The notes: generated by a model not told the origin, from the letters alone. DNA of 64,000 bases from Perilla frutescens (GCA_026008535.1 BRKX01000002.1:32231501-32295500), one strand, 5' to 3'. Positions 1 to 12,587 are shown, counted from the stretch's first letter. Translations and numbers: made by a program.

Positions 1-3000
1 AATGATGACATACTCGAGGACAATGAGGATGATGATGACCCAGATCTGGACCCACCGCAAAACCATCTGGAGGCTGAAGACGATCCTCAAATGCGTAGTG
101 CTGATAGGACAACTCAGATAACGAGAGAGAAAGAGGATGAAAGGTTGATTACTGGTGGATTGAAGTTATGCGAGTTTCCAATTGCAATTAAGAGGGAGAT
201 AAGTAGGCCCCACTCATCTGTCTTTCGAATTGTGGAATCTGAGAGGGCTGCACGATATGGGGATAGCAGAGGCCAGGGGCAGAGCGGGGTGCAAGTGTTG
301 GAGAATATTTCTTATGGGCAGCTGCAGGCACTTTCTGCTGTGCCTCGAGACAGTCCAGCTCTTTTAGGGGTTCCCTCAGAGGAGACTGCAAATGGTAGTG
401 GGGGTGGATCATATGTGATCACACCACCTAGGATAACTGCAGGCTGTGGTGTTACTAAAAGGCTTGGGAGTGCAGGTCGTGTTCATGTTGTCCCAGTACA
501 TTCAGGTTGGTTGTATTTCCCTTCACTTGTGTGTATTCATTGTATTAACTTAGACTTTATTATTCTGTTATCATGGTTGGAAACTAGGAATGCCATTCAG
601 ATTTGATTTTAAAATGATTGAGTTTGAATGTGTTTTAATTGGCTTGAATCCAAATACGTTGTCTTGTTACACATGCAATTAATTCCCAATTTAAGTCAAA
701 CTTGAATGAAGTTTCAAATCTAATTGAATGATTGGATTGTTAATATTAATGAAGAGTGCTCAAACAATGTTTTAGCATTCAATTTTGATTCAAGTATTGA
801 ATAGTTTAATTTTGATTCTAAGCTCCTAGTAAAGTAGTCAGTTGTATTTGTATAAATGGAACATGTTTTCTACGAGGATTTGCATCTATCTCTTTAGTTT
901 ATATGGTTAAGGCAAATTTTCAGCTTAATGTGGGACATGGGTCATCTTGAGATATGATTGTGCTGATGCTTGATATTGAAAATGATGTAAATAAGTTTTC
1001 AAGTTTGCCTTTTTTGAAATTTCCCACCATTGTCTAGCATAATTTGGAAAACCTGTTCTCATATGTTTATTCTTGTTATGTAATTAGTAACTAATTTATT
1101 CTGCTTTTGTGGAAGTTAATTGAATATGTAGTCTTATCTTTGTTTTAAATCCTACGGCATAGTTCAAACAGTGTAGATTTAAATTACTCTACATAAGTTT
1201 TGAAGCTTATGTGCCCGTATACTCTTTCTCTCTCTGTTTTTTTGAAATAATTTATATAGGTGTCTAAGTCATTATCCATCTCGCGTTAACCTATGCTTTC
1301 TAAAAAGGGACCGTATTCTGTTTCTGATTCCTGGTGTTAATGTCATTATTTTTAAACAGAATGGTTTTCACCAAATTCAGTGCATAGATTGGAGAGACAA
1401 GTGGTTCCACATTTCTTCTCTGGGAAATCCACAGAACATACACCTGAAAAATACATGGAGTGTCGAAATTTCATTGTGGCTAAGTATATGGAAAACCCTG
1501 AAAAGCATTTATCAGTTGCTGACTGTCAGGGCCTACAAGCTGGTATTGATAGTGATGATTTAACTCGAATTGTGAGGTTTCTGGATCACTGGGGGATTAT
1601 TAACTATTGCGCAACTCCTCCTAAGCATGAGGCCCCAAAGGATGGAACTTACTTGTGTGAGGACTCAAATAATGAACTTCGCGTGCCTTTGGCTGCTTTG
1701 AAATCTATAGATAGTTTAATCAAGTTTGACAAGCCAAAATGTAAGCTCAAGGCAACTGATGTTTATCCAGAACTTGCATGTCCGCAGGACGAGGATTCCG
1801 ACTTTGACAGTACTATTAGAGAACAATTATCTGAGCATCAATGCAATTGTTGTTCTCGACCTATTCCTGCAGTGTACTACCAGTCGCAGAAGGAGGTAAA
1901 TGAGTTTTAGTGCTTTTTCTTAACTTTGTTTTTATCTTTTGCAGTTGGCATGTCACTATGCTTTTATTTTCAATGTTGTGCTCTTTCCCCTTATTTATGT
2001 GTCCTGGCATTCCTTATTGTTTGTATGCACGTAGGTACTGCTCCTATGCTGTCCTTAGTTTAGATTACCCAAAGTCACATATGAGGGCATCCATTTTATT
2101 CCAGATGTATGGATAAGGTGATGCCAAGGATGGTTGCATTATTAGCAGGGATAATGTGTTTTACAGTAGCTTACCATCTATTATAGGAAACTGCACTTGG
2201 CATTATTGGAACAGGAAACTGCATAGTTTCACTTTTTAGACAACAGAAGGGTGATTAGTCCCATGTGGCTGACCCTTAATCTTGACAGGTTGATGTGAGA
2301 CTGTGTTTGGATTGCTATCACGAGGGGGGATTTGTTGCTGGTCACTCTAGCCTTGATTTTGTGAAAGAGAATTCCTTGAAAGATTATGGAGACCTGGATG
2401 GGGATAGCTGGTCTGACCAGGAAACGCTGCTGCTGCTTGAAGGAATGGAGCTTTACAATGAAAATTGGAATAAAATTGCAGAGCATGTTGGTTCCAAGTC
2501 AAAAGCACAGTGTATTCTCCATTTTGTCCGTCTTCCTCTAGATGGCGCCCCATTGGACAATATTGATGTTCCAAGCACATCTGGTTCATCAAATTTGAGC
2601 AATCATGATAATCATGGAAGATCAGAGCCAAATTCAAATGGTTGGTGTTAATGCCCAAGTTATGTTTTTCGCACATAAGATGGAGTTCTATGAATTAAGT
2701 TCGGCATTTTATTTATGAATCAGGTATCTGCTTGCTTGGGGATGACACTGAAAGCAAATTTCCTTTCTCAAGCTTTGGAAACCCAGTGATGTCTCTGGTA
2801 TTGTTCCCGAATCCATCTTGTCGCGTAATACATGATTACTGTGTCTCTCCCTACCTCGCCACCTCTATCTTTTTTCACTGCATGTGTGAGTTTTTGTCCT
2901 CTCTCCCATCCATAACCTTCATTGTCTATTTGTTTGACATTACGCCACGTTATTTAAAATGACAGGGAATCTTTATAACAAGTCTCCTGTCCTTTCTTCC

Positions 3001-5063
3001 AAATTAATCTTTATCATTTGTTCTTCTAGTTTCATTGCACGTAAAGGAGATTCCTTGTTGGTTGAACTTGCCTTTTTTTTGCTTACGGACCTAAAAGGAA
3101 AGATCTAAATCTGTTCTATCCATTAACTTTCTTCCTATGCTGCTTGCTGTTGCACAATTAAAGACATTGTGAAGGGTTAAAACTAAAAAATTTCCTCGCT
3201 CTGCCTGTAGTCATTGTCATGGAAAATTTCACAATATTTCTACGTGATAGGTATCTAAATGTCTAAGGTTTCACCTAAAGATGGTTCTGGAAATATCACA
3301 GCTATGCATTACTGTCCTTATTGAAGCTCCGTTTTTATCCTTGCACCCATGTAAATGTGTTTTATGTCAGTAGAAACTGAATTTATCCTGCATATTAATT
3401 TAAACAAGCATGCTTTTATAAGTGACCTGCTGTTTTTACAGGTAGCATTTCTTGCTTCAGCATTGGGGCCAAGAGTGGCTGCAGCCTGTGCCCATGAATC
3501 TTTGGCCTCGTTGTCTAAGGAGAGTTCCATGGAAGGGAGCCCTGGAGGTATGAGAAATTCTAATAGGAAAGGTATAGCTGAGTTTTTGTTGGCCTTCTGA
3601 TTTCTCCTGTTAATACAGCTGAGTTTCATTCTCTGAAGGTCCTTTGAGTCAGCATGATGCTGAAGGTGCTACACTATCTGCTGAAAAAGTGATCGCTGCT
3701 GCCAAAGATGGTCTTGCTGCTGCAGCCATGAAAGCAAAACTTTTTGCTGATCATGAAGAACGTGAAATCCAGCGGTTATCTGCTAATATCATAAATCATC
3801 AGGTACTATCCTTGTCATCATCATCATTAAGCTGAATAGAATCTTCTGGCCGATTTTTCTGAAAGCTTTGCTTAGGTTTATGTTGATGGTGGGTACTTAT
3901 AGTTTTTTTTTTCATATTGTTTTGTATTCTATTTATCAATTTGATGGATGCCAACTTTCATTTGCATGCAGAACTGTTTAGATTAGTCCCATGTTGACCA
4001 TATATTTAGAAACTAAAAGTGAATACAGTTGACAGTAATAATTTTTTTAAGATTTTGAAACTCTGGCTGCAATTTGATGCAACAAATTTCTGTGCATTAA
4101 GGCTTAAGCTGAAATTATTACTAAAGGATGGTGCATCTTTCTTCTGTACCTTCTCTGTCTTTTACTGCTGGCTACCATGGCTACCAGTGTTTACTGCTTT
4201 GTTATACTTTTGCACGCAAGAACTTCAGATAGCCTCAGATTGATTGCAATGCCATGTCCAGATGCCACTTTTTTTTCCTGCTTCCATTGCTTAAGAAGTT
4301 AAAAAGTAGTACAGATAGATCAATGAATTAAGGAGTCTCACCAAAATCTGCTTGTCATCTTCCTTCTGATCAGTTCTTTGCCTGCTACAGCATTTCATAT
4401 ATTTGGGTTGATTTAACTCTTCATTAGGTTCATAATTATGACTGTGATAGGATCCAAAATTTGCACTTCTATCATGGGTCCAAAGTTATTCTATTGATGA
4501 TGCTTCAGACTTCATTCCATTATGACCATTAACGTGTCATGATGCAATTAATTCTGATGATATATTTGGTACTGCATTGACTGTTCTTTCAGTTGAAGAG
4601 ATTAGAGCTAAAGTTGAAGCAGTTTGCTGAAATTGAGACCTTGCTAATGAGAGAATGTGAGCAGATGGAAAGGACAAGGCAGAGGATTGTTGCTGAACGG
4701 ACCCTCATGATGTCGGGACAATTTGGATCTGCTGGGGTGCCTCGGCCAATGGGACTACCAGGTGTTGGTAACTCTGTTATGAACAATACTGCAGGAAATA
4801 GTAGGCAGCAGCAAGTTTCTGGCTCCCAACAGCAACAGCCTTTCGTTTCTGGATATGGAAATAATCAACCCATCCATCCCCACATGTCCCTGATGCAGCA
4901 ACAACAGGGGATGTATGGCCTCGGTCCTAGGCTGCCCCTTTCAGCTATACACCCGTCTTCTTCAGCCCCTAATACCATGTTTAACCCCACATCAAATTCC
5001 CAGCCTTCTCTCGGTCATCCAATGCTCAGACCGCTATCTGGGACTAAATCTGGTTTAGGTTAG
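1..5063 (+). CDS. SWI3C: SWI/SNF chromatin-remodelling complex subunit SWI3C (5' partial)
   Basis: Core scaffold subunit of plant SWI/SNF (BAF-type) nucleosome remodellers in the nucleus. Exons read by frame continuity and GT-AG signals: <1-505, 1360-1895, 2289-2640, 2724-2797, 3442-3571, 3639-3802, 4593-5063, giving 743 visible residues. In order one sees an acidic N-terminal stretch, a SWIRM domain in exon 2 (from HRLERQVVPHFFSG to the LDHWGIINY motif), a ZZ-type zinc finger split across exons 2 and 3 (CNCC, then CLDCYHEGGF), a SANT/Myb domain (SWSDQETLLLLEGMELY), an alanine-rich helix, a coiled coil (LKRLELKLKQFAEIE) and a Gln/Pro-rich tail. The ZZ finger and long Q-rich tail favour SWI3C over SWI3A, B or D. 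The first exon runs off the left edge; Arabidopsis SWI3C is about 800 residues, so roughly 60 N-terminal residues are missing. No frame damage seen. It converges on the next gene. Confidence 0.95.
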
Positions 5064-6072
5064 TCGGAGCATGATTCTACATATAAAATACGTGTGGAGT
5101 TGGATCAATTTCTTGAGCTTTGGTTTACTGTATGGAAAGAGTCAAACATGAAGAAAGAACGACGTATCCTTGAATCTTCGGTTTTATCTAGACATGCATG
5201 CTTGGAATGGAGTGGGGTTAACCTGTATCCCTGATGCAGCTTGGATGTGCAGCCCTGACTTCCTCTACAGAATGAATCGACTGCTTGGTTGCTTAAGATG
5301 GCTATGTTCGATATTAAAAATTTGAAATTTCAACAACTAATTTGATTGTGACCATTACTAATTAGATGAGGAAAGCAAGTGGGATTTTAGGAATGTACTA
5401 TTCAGCTGTACAGATTATGAAAAATGCAGGATACCATGAATCAATGAAATTGCATTTGATGGGTTTTAATCTTTACTTTTTTTTTTCTTGTTTATACATT
5501 CCCTATTTGAGTGTTAAGTTTTGTATTTTCGAGTTCCTTTTGTTTTGAAATTTGTCGGGATAAATAAAACATCGTTGCATGTGTACTAAATTGGCAATAT
5601 TCAAATTTCTTAAGAGCAGTTATCATATGATTTCCAAATTTTTGGAGGAATCGCCAATTTATGTCTTGGACCGATTTTTTAAAAAATGATTCAAATTACT
5701 TCATAATCTTAGTTGATTTCCCAATTTTAGGAGGTATCAACAATTTATACCTTGGACAATTTTTTAATAAATGATTCAAACCACTTCATAATCTAACTTA
5801 GTTTTTCATTAAATTGAAATGAGATCTCTACATTTAAAAAATAAAATAAAATAAATAATCAACTGCGTATACCAGCAGCCAGACTGATGAACAAAAAATT
5901 ATGGTAAAAAACAATCCACCCAGTAACATTACTTATACACGTTTAAATCTTCCAGATAATTCAACAATGTTTTAGAAAGATACAAACAAAAACTCAGCTA
6001 TTTGAAGGGATTATCGAATATGCATTCGAAATCAGGCTAAAAAAGTTGCGAAATACACGCCTAGTTTAATTT
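5064..6072. other. Convergent intergenic spacer, 3' UTRs
   Basis: This AT-rich stretch holds the 3' UTRs of SWI3C (+) and of the convergent gene on the minus strand. Near 5630-5800 an imperfect direct repeat is visible: the motif TTTGGAGGAATCGCCAATTTAT at 5640 reappears as TTAGGAGGTATCAACAATTTAT near 5727, each followed by CTTGGAC and TTTTTTAAxAAATGATTCAAA. No gene is seen. Confidence 0.5.
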
Positions 6073-7192
6073 TCAATTTTCTTTTTTCCTTTTCGACTTT
6101 CTTATCTGAGTCTGCTCCATAGAGCGAGTAGAGGTAACAGCACTGTTTGTTTTTCCTGAATCTTGCTGCTGATCATCCACACGTTTTCTCTTCGAAGGCT
6201 TTGGAGTCTCCTCCGATCCAGTAACCGTACTCTTGGTTCTGCTACTCGGAGTCAAATAACCACTCATTGCTTGCGAGTTTCTAGGCTTGACACTACGACT
6301 AGGAGTAGCCAAACGACGACCTGACATAGTTGAGGTAGTCATGGAAGATCGCTCAGACTGACTCAAATTGAGGATGTTCCTTTTCTGCAATTCACTAGGC
6401 TCCGGATAGTGAATCAGAGAAACATGCTTTGAGATTTTCCCAGCTGTTAGAATACAAAAACGCATATATGAGACCAATTCCCTTAAACTATTGCTACAAA
6501 TTCTATAGACTATAGACAAGTAATTCTTGAACAAATACCAATTTTTGCCTCTGATGTTGAAGATAAGAAGACAGTCTCCTGTGGACCTTGCAATTTCATA
6601 CTAAACATTTCATATGATTTTCCTGCCACACATAGTCGATATGAAAACAGTGAGCATGCATACACTGGCAGTGATTGGATACACCAAATCAAACGAGAGT
6701 TGACGCAAAATTACCGGAAGAACTCTCAAAATTGCCAATATGTCCATCACCCTCAAGTTTTAGCGACACGCGTTGCCCATCGAAATCGTTAGTCTGAAAT
6801 CAAAAAAATAATTCAAAGTGGTTATGTCAAACTACACCTATGACTATGAGAAGGCCAACAACAATCAAGGCCACCAGCCACCTTTAATAGTTTCTCATAT
6901 TTGATCTAAACAAACAAACAATAATTAGAAAACTCTAAAATCAAAGCAAGTCATTTCTCAAGTTTATCTATGCCACTGAAGATTCATAAGTTATTTGGGA
7001 AAATTTTAGTCTCCTTTAACTGGAATGTATACACACACAATGCACACGTATACAAGACCATACTTGATTAATCGGCCATTGAATGAGCCATAGCTCAGTC
7101 GAGTCTGTCAATTCGAGATCAATCAGAGGATCCTTTTTATCCTCCACAAACTTTGGTTCTGGATGGTAAGTTGTGTCGACGGCATCATCCAT
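6073..7192 (-). CDS. Mediator-associated protein 2 (RPA34-like domain)
   Basis: Small nuclear protein resembling plant Mediator-associated protein 2 (Arabidopsis At5g64680 type), a family related to the RNA polymerase I subunit RPA34. Exons on the minus strand: 7192-7064, 6793-6715, 6622-6539, 6443-6073, giving 220 residues with all phases consistent. The N-terminal half carries the family core: FVEDKKDPLIDLELTDSTEL, LWLIQWPINQ, then GKSYEMFSMKLQGPQETVFL and AGKISKHVSLIHYPEP. The C-terminal third is Ser/Thr/Lys-rich and ends in a basic nuclear-localisation-like tail (KPSKRKRVDD and RKSKRKKEN). The ATG lies two bases inside its exon, just after a 3' splice site, so a noncoding first exon is needed. 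The gene looks intact. The family name comes from motif recognition; no search was possible. Confidence 0.85.
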
Positions 7193-7194
7193 AT

Positions 7195-7775
7195 CTGCAG
7201 AAGAGCATATCGATGCAGCAAATTCACACAATATCAACCCTAAAAAGGCAAACAAAAGCATAAAAGGGAGTATAAATACTATTTATTATAAGCAGAACAT
7301 ATGTTATATCCACTGCATATACAATACACATCAATTAAACTAAAAACAGTTTCTAAACATGAGCAAAAACAACACAAACCCTAATCTAAAACACAAGAAA
7401 TACAGGAAAGCACAAAACACACAAACACAATAATTTGTACTTCCGCAAGAGAAAAGGTCTATAATGCTATAAACTTAAGCCCAGACTGGAGCTATAACCA
7501 GAATAAATAAAATAAGAAGAAAAACAAGAGATCTACTAAGAGTTGAGGTCAGTATGCGCCGCCGGTGAAGAAACCAGAGATGGAAAAAAATATATATGTA
7601 TATACACTCACATATAAACCTACTAATTAATAAATACGAAAAAAAAGTGTAAAAGTGATAGAGTGAGAGAAGAAACTCCAAGACCTGAGGTGAACCCGCC
7701 GGTGAAGGAGGGAGAGGCGCCGCCGCGATAGATGAGCAGAAGGGCAAGGGAGAGGAGAGCTAAATTAAAGAAGGC
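7195..7775 (-). promoter_or_regulatory. 5' UTR intron, noncoding first exon and promoter of the Mediator-associated protein 2 gene
   Basis: A 5' UTR intron is inferred from 7684 down to 7195: donor CAG/GTCTTGG at 7685/7684 and acceptor TTCTGCAG ending at 7195, immediately before ATATGG with the start ATG. The upstream exon (about 7760-7685) is C/T- and GC-rich, typical of a plant 5' UTR. A site II-like motif (TTGGGCC on the minus strand) lies near 7775. No in-frame ATG is present upstream; an open frame there begins only at a TTG and is out of frame with the protein. Confidence 0.55.
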
Positions 7776-8559
7776 CCAAAATCTCTCACACAATTTACAA
7801 TTAGAATAGGCCCCTTAATTCTCAAATTTTAGTATAGTGGAAAGAGTTTAGTATTTTTTTATTATTATTATGTTTTTTTTTTTTGAGAAAAAGAGTTTTG
7901 TATGTTAATATCAGTTTATCATGTCTCGTCTACGTATATACAATTAAAAAAAACAATGTTCTAAGTATTACAAAAAATCAAGTATTTAATTTTGGTTTTG
8001 ATAAAAAAATCGTTTTTAACAAACTACATTAATAATTTCATAAATATTTATATGTCAAATAAGTTTTTTGACATTCCATATTAATAATCAATATAGAATC
8101 TGATTATGTGATTTGTTTTGTCACAATTTTCATTTGACTAGATTAGATTTAATACTAGCAAGTGAACACGCATTGCTATATGAATTAAGTTATAGTAGTA
8201 ATTTATTTGATTTCTTAAAGAACTCGATTGAAGAGCAGTTTCATTAGGGCAATCTAGTAAAAAATGTAAATGGCAACATGTGTTGGTGGACGAGTGTGAA
8301 CTCTCACACACAAAAAAATTCAATTAAAACTTTTACCAACACATACAACCATGCATCAATCATGATGGAGTACTACGATCCAACCAACCAACCAACACAT
8401 TCTAGATTTTGGCAAGTTGTTGTCGTTCATGAGCCAAGGACCATTTGTGATGCCTACTTTCACTGCGCCTGCACCTCATTATATTTCCTTTCAAGTAACC
8501 ATTGCCTCATTGATTATAATTTCTAAAGAGAAGCAATGCAAACTTTCAGCAGAGCAGTA
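7776..8559. other. Intergenic spacer
   Basis: AT-rich DNA between the promoter of one minus-strand gene and the 3' end of the next. The last 150 bases or so before 8560 are probably the 3' UTR of the PPR gene. A motif near 8150-8180 (ACTAGCAAGTGAACACGC) vaguely resembles a Helitron 3' end on the minus strand but lacks a convincing hairpin. No gene is seen. Confidence 0.4.
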
Positions 8560-9966
8560 TCATCGAAGTATCTGATGAACCACGGTATTCTCACCTTCAT
8601 CACATAATATATGACATTTATAGATGTCATTTGCATTCATTTCTAGCCTCATGGTTGGTTTCACCTTCATTACTTGTCTAATCCGATTTGCAATGCCACT
8701 CTCAATGTGACTGCACAGCTTCTCGTCTACCAAATCCATCTTTCCTGCTGATTCCAAGGCATTACAAACTAATCTGTAAGTATACTCTCTCGGAATTGAT
8801 CCCCCCTCAACCAACTCCACCAGAAAATCCACAGCCTCTCCCAATCTCCCCACCTCACACAGGGTGTGAATGATTGATGTATAAGAACTCGAACTAGGAA
8901 CACCATGATTCCTCTCTTTCATCCTCCTCAACATCTCTACAGCCCGATCAACCTCATTCACAGCACTATAATACCTAATGAACGAGTTATAAGTGATCCG
9001 ATTAGGCACACATCCCCTCTTCGCCATATCATCAAACAACTCCAACGCCCTCCCTATCCTATTCGTCTTGCAACAACCATTGATCAAGCAATTGTAAGTC
9101 ACCACATCCGGAACAAAACCCTTAAAGATCATCAAACGAAACAAATGATTCGCCTCCCACACCCGCCTCCTAATAGCCTTCCTAGAACCAGTCTCCATTG
9201 CATACCTACAATAGGAACTAATCAAAATGGTGTAGGTAAACACATCTGGAGGGCATCTAAACCCAGGCAGCTCCATTTGCCCAAACAAGAACTTAGCTTT
9301 CTTGAAAAATCCAACTCTACAAAGTGCATAAATCACATTGTTATAAGCACAAACATCAGGCTTGCAATGGAACTGCTTCATTCGATAAAACGCAGATACC
9401 GCCTCATTCACTAACCCCTCCTCTCCCAGAGCCTTTATCAAACAAGTCATAGTTGCAGTAGTAACGAGATTGAATTTTTTATACCTCCCCGACATATTTT
9501 TCAAGAAATCCCACAATAAATTAATTCTATTACCTCTTACCAAAACGAGCGCCATTTCTCTACAACTCCGTTCATCGTGTTGAAACTCAAAATAAGTTTC
9601 TACCCAGTAGTAAAAATCCAGTGCTTTTTCGAGCCCAATATTCAATTTTTTGGGGTCTCTGTGAGCAGCAGGTCCAAGAACTAGAGAACCCTTTTGAAAC
9701 TTGGTTGTTTCTTGCCGGAGATTCCTTTGACGGAGCGGAGAGCGGTGGCGGAAGGATTTCTGGCGGCCGATTGATCTCGGGGACTGGAAGAGGTATAATG
9801 GGATTGATCTCAGGACTTGAATTACAGTTTCTGAAGTCCAGATGTGTTGGCGGGGTGGATGGGAGGTGTTCAAAGGTTTGTTTTGGATTATCGCCGCCAG
9901 CACCTGGCCGACTAGGTGGTTGGATTGGGTGGAGAACCGGCGGCGGAGCGATGGCGGCATGAGCAT
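8560..9966 (-). CDS. P-class pentatricopeptide repeat protein (At1g77405-like)
   Basis: Intronless 468-residue PPR protein; such proteins bind organellar RNA and act in splicing, stability or translation in mitochondria or chloroplasts. The N-terminus is basic and serine-rich (MLMPPSLRRRFSTQSN), consistent with an organelle transit peptide. The middle segment SPRSIGRQKSFRHRSPLRQR and the YYWVETYFEF motif match my memory of the At1g77405 subgroup. About seven 35-residue repeats follow from residue 165, each with the P-class pattern PDxxTYNxLI...A..LF..M, for example PDVVTYNCLINGCCKTNRIG and PNRITYNSFIRYYSAVNEVD. One repeat is lengthened by an insertion (YAMETGSRKAIRRRVWEA). No E, DYW or SMR domain is seen. 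The reading frame is intact; a second ATG two codons downstream is an equally possible start. The RNA target cannot be read from the sequence. Confidence 0.93.
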   Translation of the reverse strand: MLMPPSLRRRFSTQSNHLVGQVLAAIIQNKPLNTSHPPRQHIWTSETVIQVLRSIPLYLFQSPRSIGRQKSFRHRSPLRQRNLRQETTKFQKGSLVLGPAAHRDPKKLNIGLEKALDFYYWVETYFEFQHDERSCREMALVLVRGNRINLLWDFLKNMSGRYKKFNLVTTATMTCLIKALGEEGLVNEAVSAFYRMKQFHCKPDVCAYNNVIYALCRVGFFKKAKFLFGQMELPGFRCPPDVFTYTILISSYCRYAMETGSRKAIRRRVWEANHLFRLMIFKGFVPDVVTYNCLINGCCKTNRIGRALELFDDMAKRGCVPNRITYNSFIRYYSAVNEVDRAVEMLRRMKERNHGVPSSSSYTSIIHTLCEVGRLGEAVDFLVELVEGGSIPREYTYRLVCNALESAGKMDLVDEKLCSHIESGIANRIRQVMKVKPTMRLEMNANDIYKCHILCDEGENTVVHQILR

Positions 9967-10440
9967 TGGAGGAGCCGGTGAAAATAGTAGTTATTATTTT
10001 CGCTCGAGTACCTTAAAAAATCCAATATTATGTTTCGACCCTTTTTGGATAGTTTTCCCACTTTGCATCGATTTAAGCTGGTCCATTTATATAAGAGCCC
10101 ATATTATACTGGGTCAACTTATTTCAAACTTCTAATGTTATTTTGATCCATGTTGGGCTTATATAAACAAAATGCCCCATAGTTAATAATTTTGATAATT
10201 TGTCTGATCTAAATGGTCACCCATTGTACACTACTTTTTACGCAAAATATGACAAAAGAATCTTGAAATATGAATCCCGATTTACTAAAGCTAAATGCAC
10301 CATTAACGTTTTGTTTGATTAAATGTGGCCTAGTCATTTGAAGATATACGATCACATTATATAAAGTTTGATAACCAATTTTTAAAGGGATGACCTGCCG
10401 GCAAAGTTGGGTACATAGCTTGTGGCCAAATATTTTTTTA
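9967..10440. other. PPR upstream region
   Basis: The 5' flank of the PPR gene, moderately AT-rich. No TATA-like box in a convincing position was identified and no gene is seen. Confidence 0.35.
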
Positions 10441-11115
10441 AAGGGCAAATGTCCAAATAAATATCTAAATTATAAGTCAAGTCCTACCTAGATGTATGAA
10501 TTATTTTTTGGTCTAAATACACATTTAATTATTTAAAAAGTACAACCGACCTACTCAATTATTCAAAATATATCAAATTCATATTTCTCGTTTAACACTG
10601 TTAGTTTTTCTGTTAAATAAAATACACATAAATTCTTCGACCTAATTATGATTGATTTCAGACAATGATACCCTGTAATGTGGTATGGTTTGAAAGCACT
10701 CGGCATGGGCTTTCTAATTATACTCTCAATTTATTAATCAGAGTGTCAAGCAATAGAATAATTACATGAAGAAATATCGGTGACATGGGTTTATATTACG
10801 AATTATATTTTTAATCTCGATACCGATTCAATATAGGATTTTAAAATTAAAAGAGGGTTTGTAATTCAATAGTGTGGACTATTTGGCCGTGGTTTCAATT
10901 TGTCCAATCGGCATTCATATGTGATAGAATTGAGCTTGACACATTTTAATTAACGGAAAAAACTAACGGTGTTAATGTCAAATGTCAGTTTGTTCTTTTA
11001 TGAATAGTTTAGGAGACTGATTGTATTTTTTAAATAGTTTAGGTGTATAATTTAATTAAAAAATAATTATACGTTTAGGTGAAATTTAACATGTAATTCT
11101 TGTATTTTTTTAACC
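10441..11115. mobile_element. Long-inverted-repeat (foldback/MITE-like) element
   Basis: The two ends are imperfect inverted copies of each other over about 150 bases. The inner arm CACTGTTAGTTTTTCTGTTA (about 10597) is mirrored by TAACGGAAAAAACTAACGGTG (about 10952-10972). The outer arm motif ATTTAAAAAGTACAAC (about 10532) is mirrored by the TGTATTTTTTAAATAG segment near 11022. No coding capacity and no clear target duplication; the exact ends and family (Mutator-like is my guess) are uncertain. Confidence 0.5.
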
Positions 11116-11368
11116 ATTTACCTTATTTTAAATTCAAAATTCACCATCATATCAGAGCACATAAATAAATATATTGAGTCAGCATTCAACATATTATAAT
11201 TTTTGAGGAACTTTCGGCACAGAGCAAGAGAATATATGTAGAGGAAATTTTGCACGAAAGTCCTGCAAAGCTCCTATGAATTTTAGAGATGGGGTAAGGT
11301 GGGGAGCAACACCTCTTGTCTTTTTGTGGAGGGAGAAGGAGAGTGTAATTCAATTGCTCAATTGTAGG

Positions 11369-11642
11369 TAGGGTTGTAAACAAATCAAATAATTTTGGTT
11401 CGATTCGATATTCGATTTGATTTTTTGATATTCGAATTCGGAAATTTGTGATTCGAATACAAATACAAATACTTTTTTCGATTCGATTAGTTATCAAATT
11501 CAAACTCAAAATCATGATATTCAATTCGATATTCGAAAATATTCGATTCGATTTATGTTTACATATATATATAAACATATATATATAATGGATTCTGATA
11601 TATAAATATCCAATAATCTAATGGTCCGGCAAATGACTTAAT

Positions 11643-11681
<39 letters not shown>

Positions 11682-12025
11682 AATTAAGAAACAAAATTAA
11701 ACAAAAATAATCCCAATACCTAATTGTTTATTAGGTAAAATATTGGCTTAAAATATTATTTTAGGAAATTTTCTTCAAAATTGCGAATCGAATCGAATAA
11801 TGTAAAACTAATGAAATTTTGAATCGAATCCAATCAAATCGAATCGCATTGTATGTTTATAATACATTTTAAAAAAATCGAATCGAATCGAATATTTGCG
11901 AATATCTTATCGAATCGAATACAAATCAAAAAAAATATTCGAAGTCGAATCGAATATGCAACAATTTTTTCGAATCGAATCGAATACACAGATATTCGCT
12001 TCGATTCGATTCGTTTACAACCCTA
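11369..12025. mobile_element. Nonautonomous hAT element with TTCGATTCGATT subterminal repeats
   Basis: Terminal inverted repeats TAGGGTTGTAAAC at 11369 and GTTTACAACCCTA ending at 12025 are perfect over 13 bases. Both ends are flanked by the 8-bp duplication ATTGTAGG (11361-11368 and 12026-12033), the length expected for hAT. Both subterminal zones are packed with TTCGAT/ATCGAA motifs pointing inward from each side. A (TA)n tract lies at about 11649-11677. There is no transposase. Confidence 0.85.
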
Positions 12026-12033
12026 ATTGTAGG

Positions 12034-12587
12034 TAGGGTTGGGCACAAGTGAAGGCCCCTGCAGCCTACCCCGCTATCTTTTTTTTTTCATTATATTTTT
12101 GTACATTTTTATATTTAATGTGTATGTATATACATGTGTGTATTTTATGGTGTACTTTATTTTTGATATGGCGATAATGTGATGATAATATTCATGAAAA
12201 TGAGAAATTATTGTTGGATATGCTCTTATAGGTCTTGCCAGTCATACATGGTTTCAATTATAGTTTGCATTTCATATATATAAACAGTGTTTACTTAGTG
12301 CACTTTCGAGTAGAAACTGCAGGTTACTCTCGACACAAAAAACTGAAACTAAAATTGATAACCAAATTGAACTAAATGAAAATTTAATAGCTTAACAACA
12401 CAAAGAAAAATTTGAGGATTTAATTCAAACAAAAGTTTAAAAATCCATTTTTTCAAAGAGTAAATTCAACTATTTATTCATCAATTTATCTATACACATA
12501 TTAAAATAAAATCAAAGGAGTAAAATTATGAATGAAAAAATTAGCAAACATTAGTACGAAATAAAATTGATGCCAAAAATTTACATA
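12034..12587. other. Unassigned AT-rich spacer
   Basis: AT-rich DNA between the hAT and Helitron elements. No gene or recognisable repeat is seen. Confidence 0.35.

Noticed and set aside
7475..7747. 90-codon frame on the minus strand upstream of the Mediator-associated protein 2 gene
   Set aside because: It begins at TTG, not ATG, runs through the predicted 5' UTR intron, and is out of frame with the protein.
8150..8185. Possible Helitron 3' end on the minus strand
   Set aside because: It has a CTAGT-like end but no convincing hairpin, and no matching 5' terminus was found.
8905..9414. 169-codon frame opposite the PPR gene
   Set aside because: It is a shadow frame of the PPR repeats with no independent motif support.
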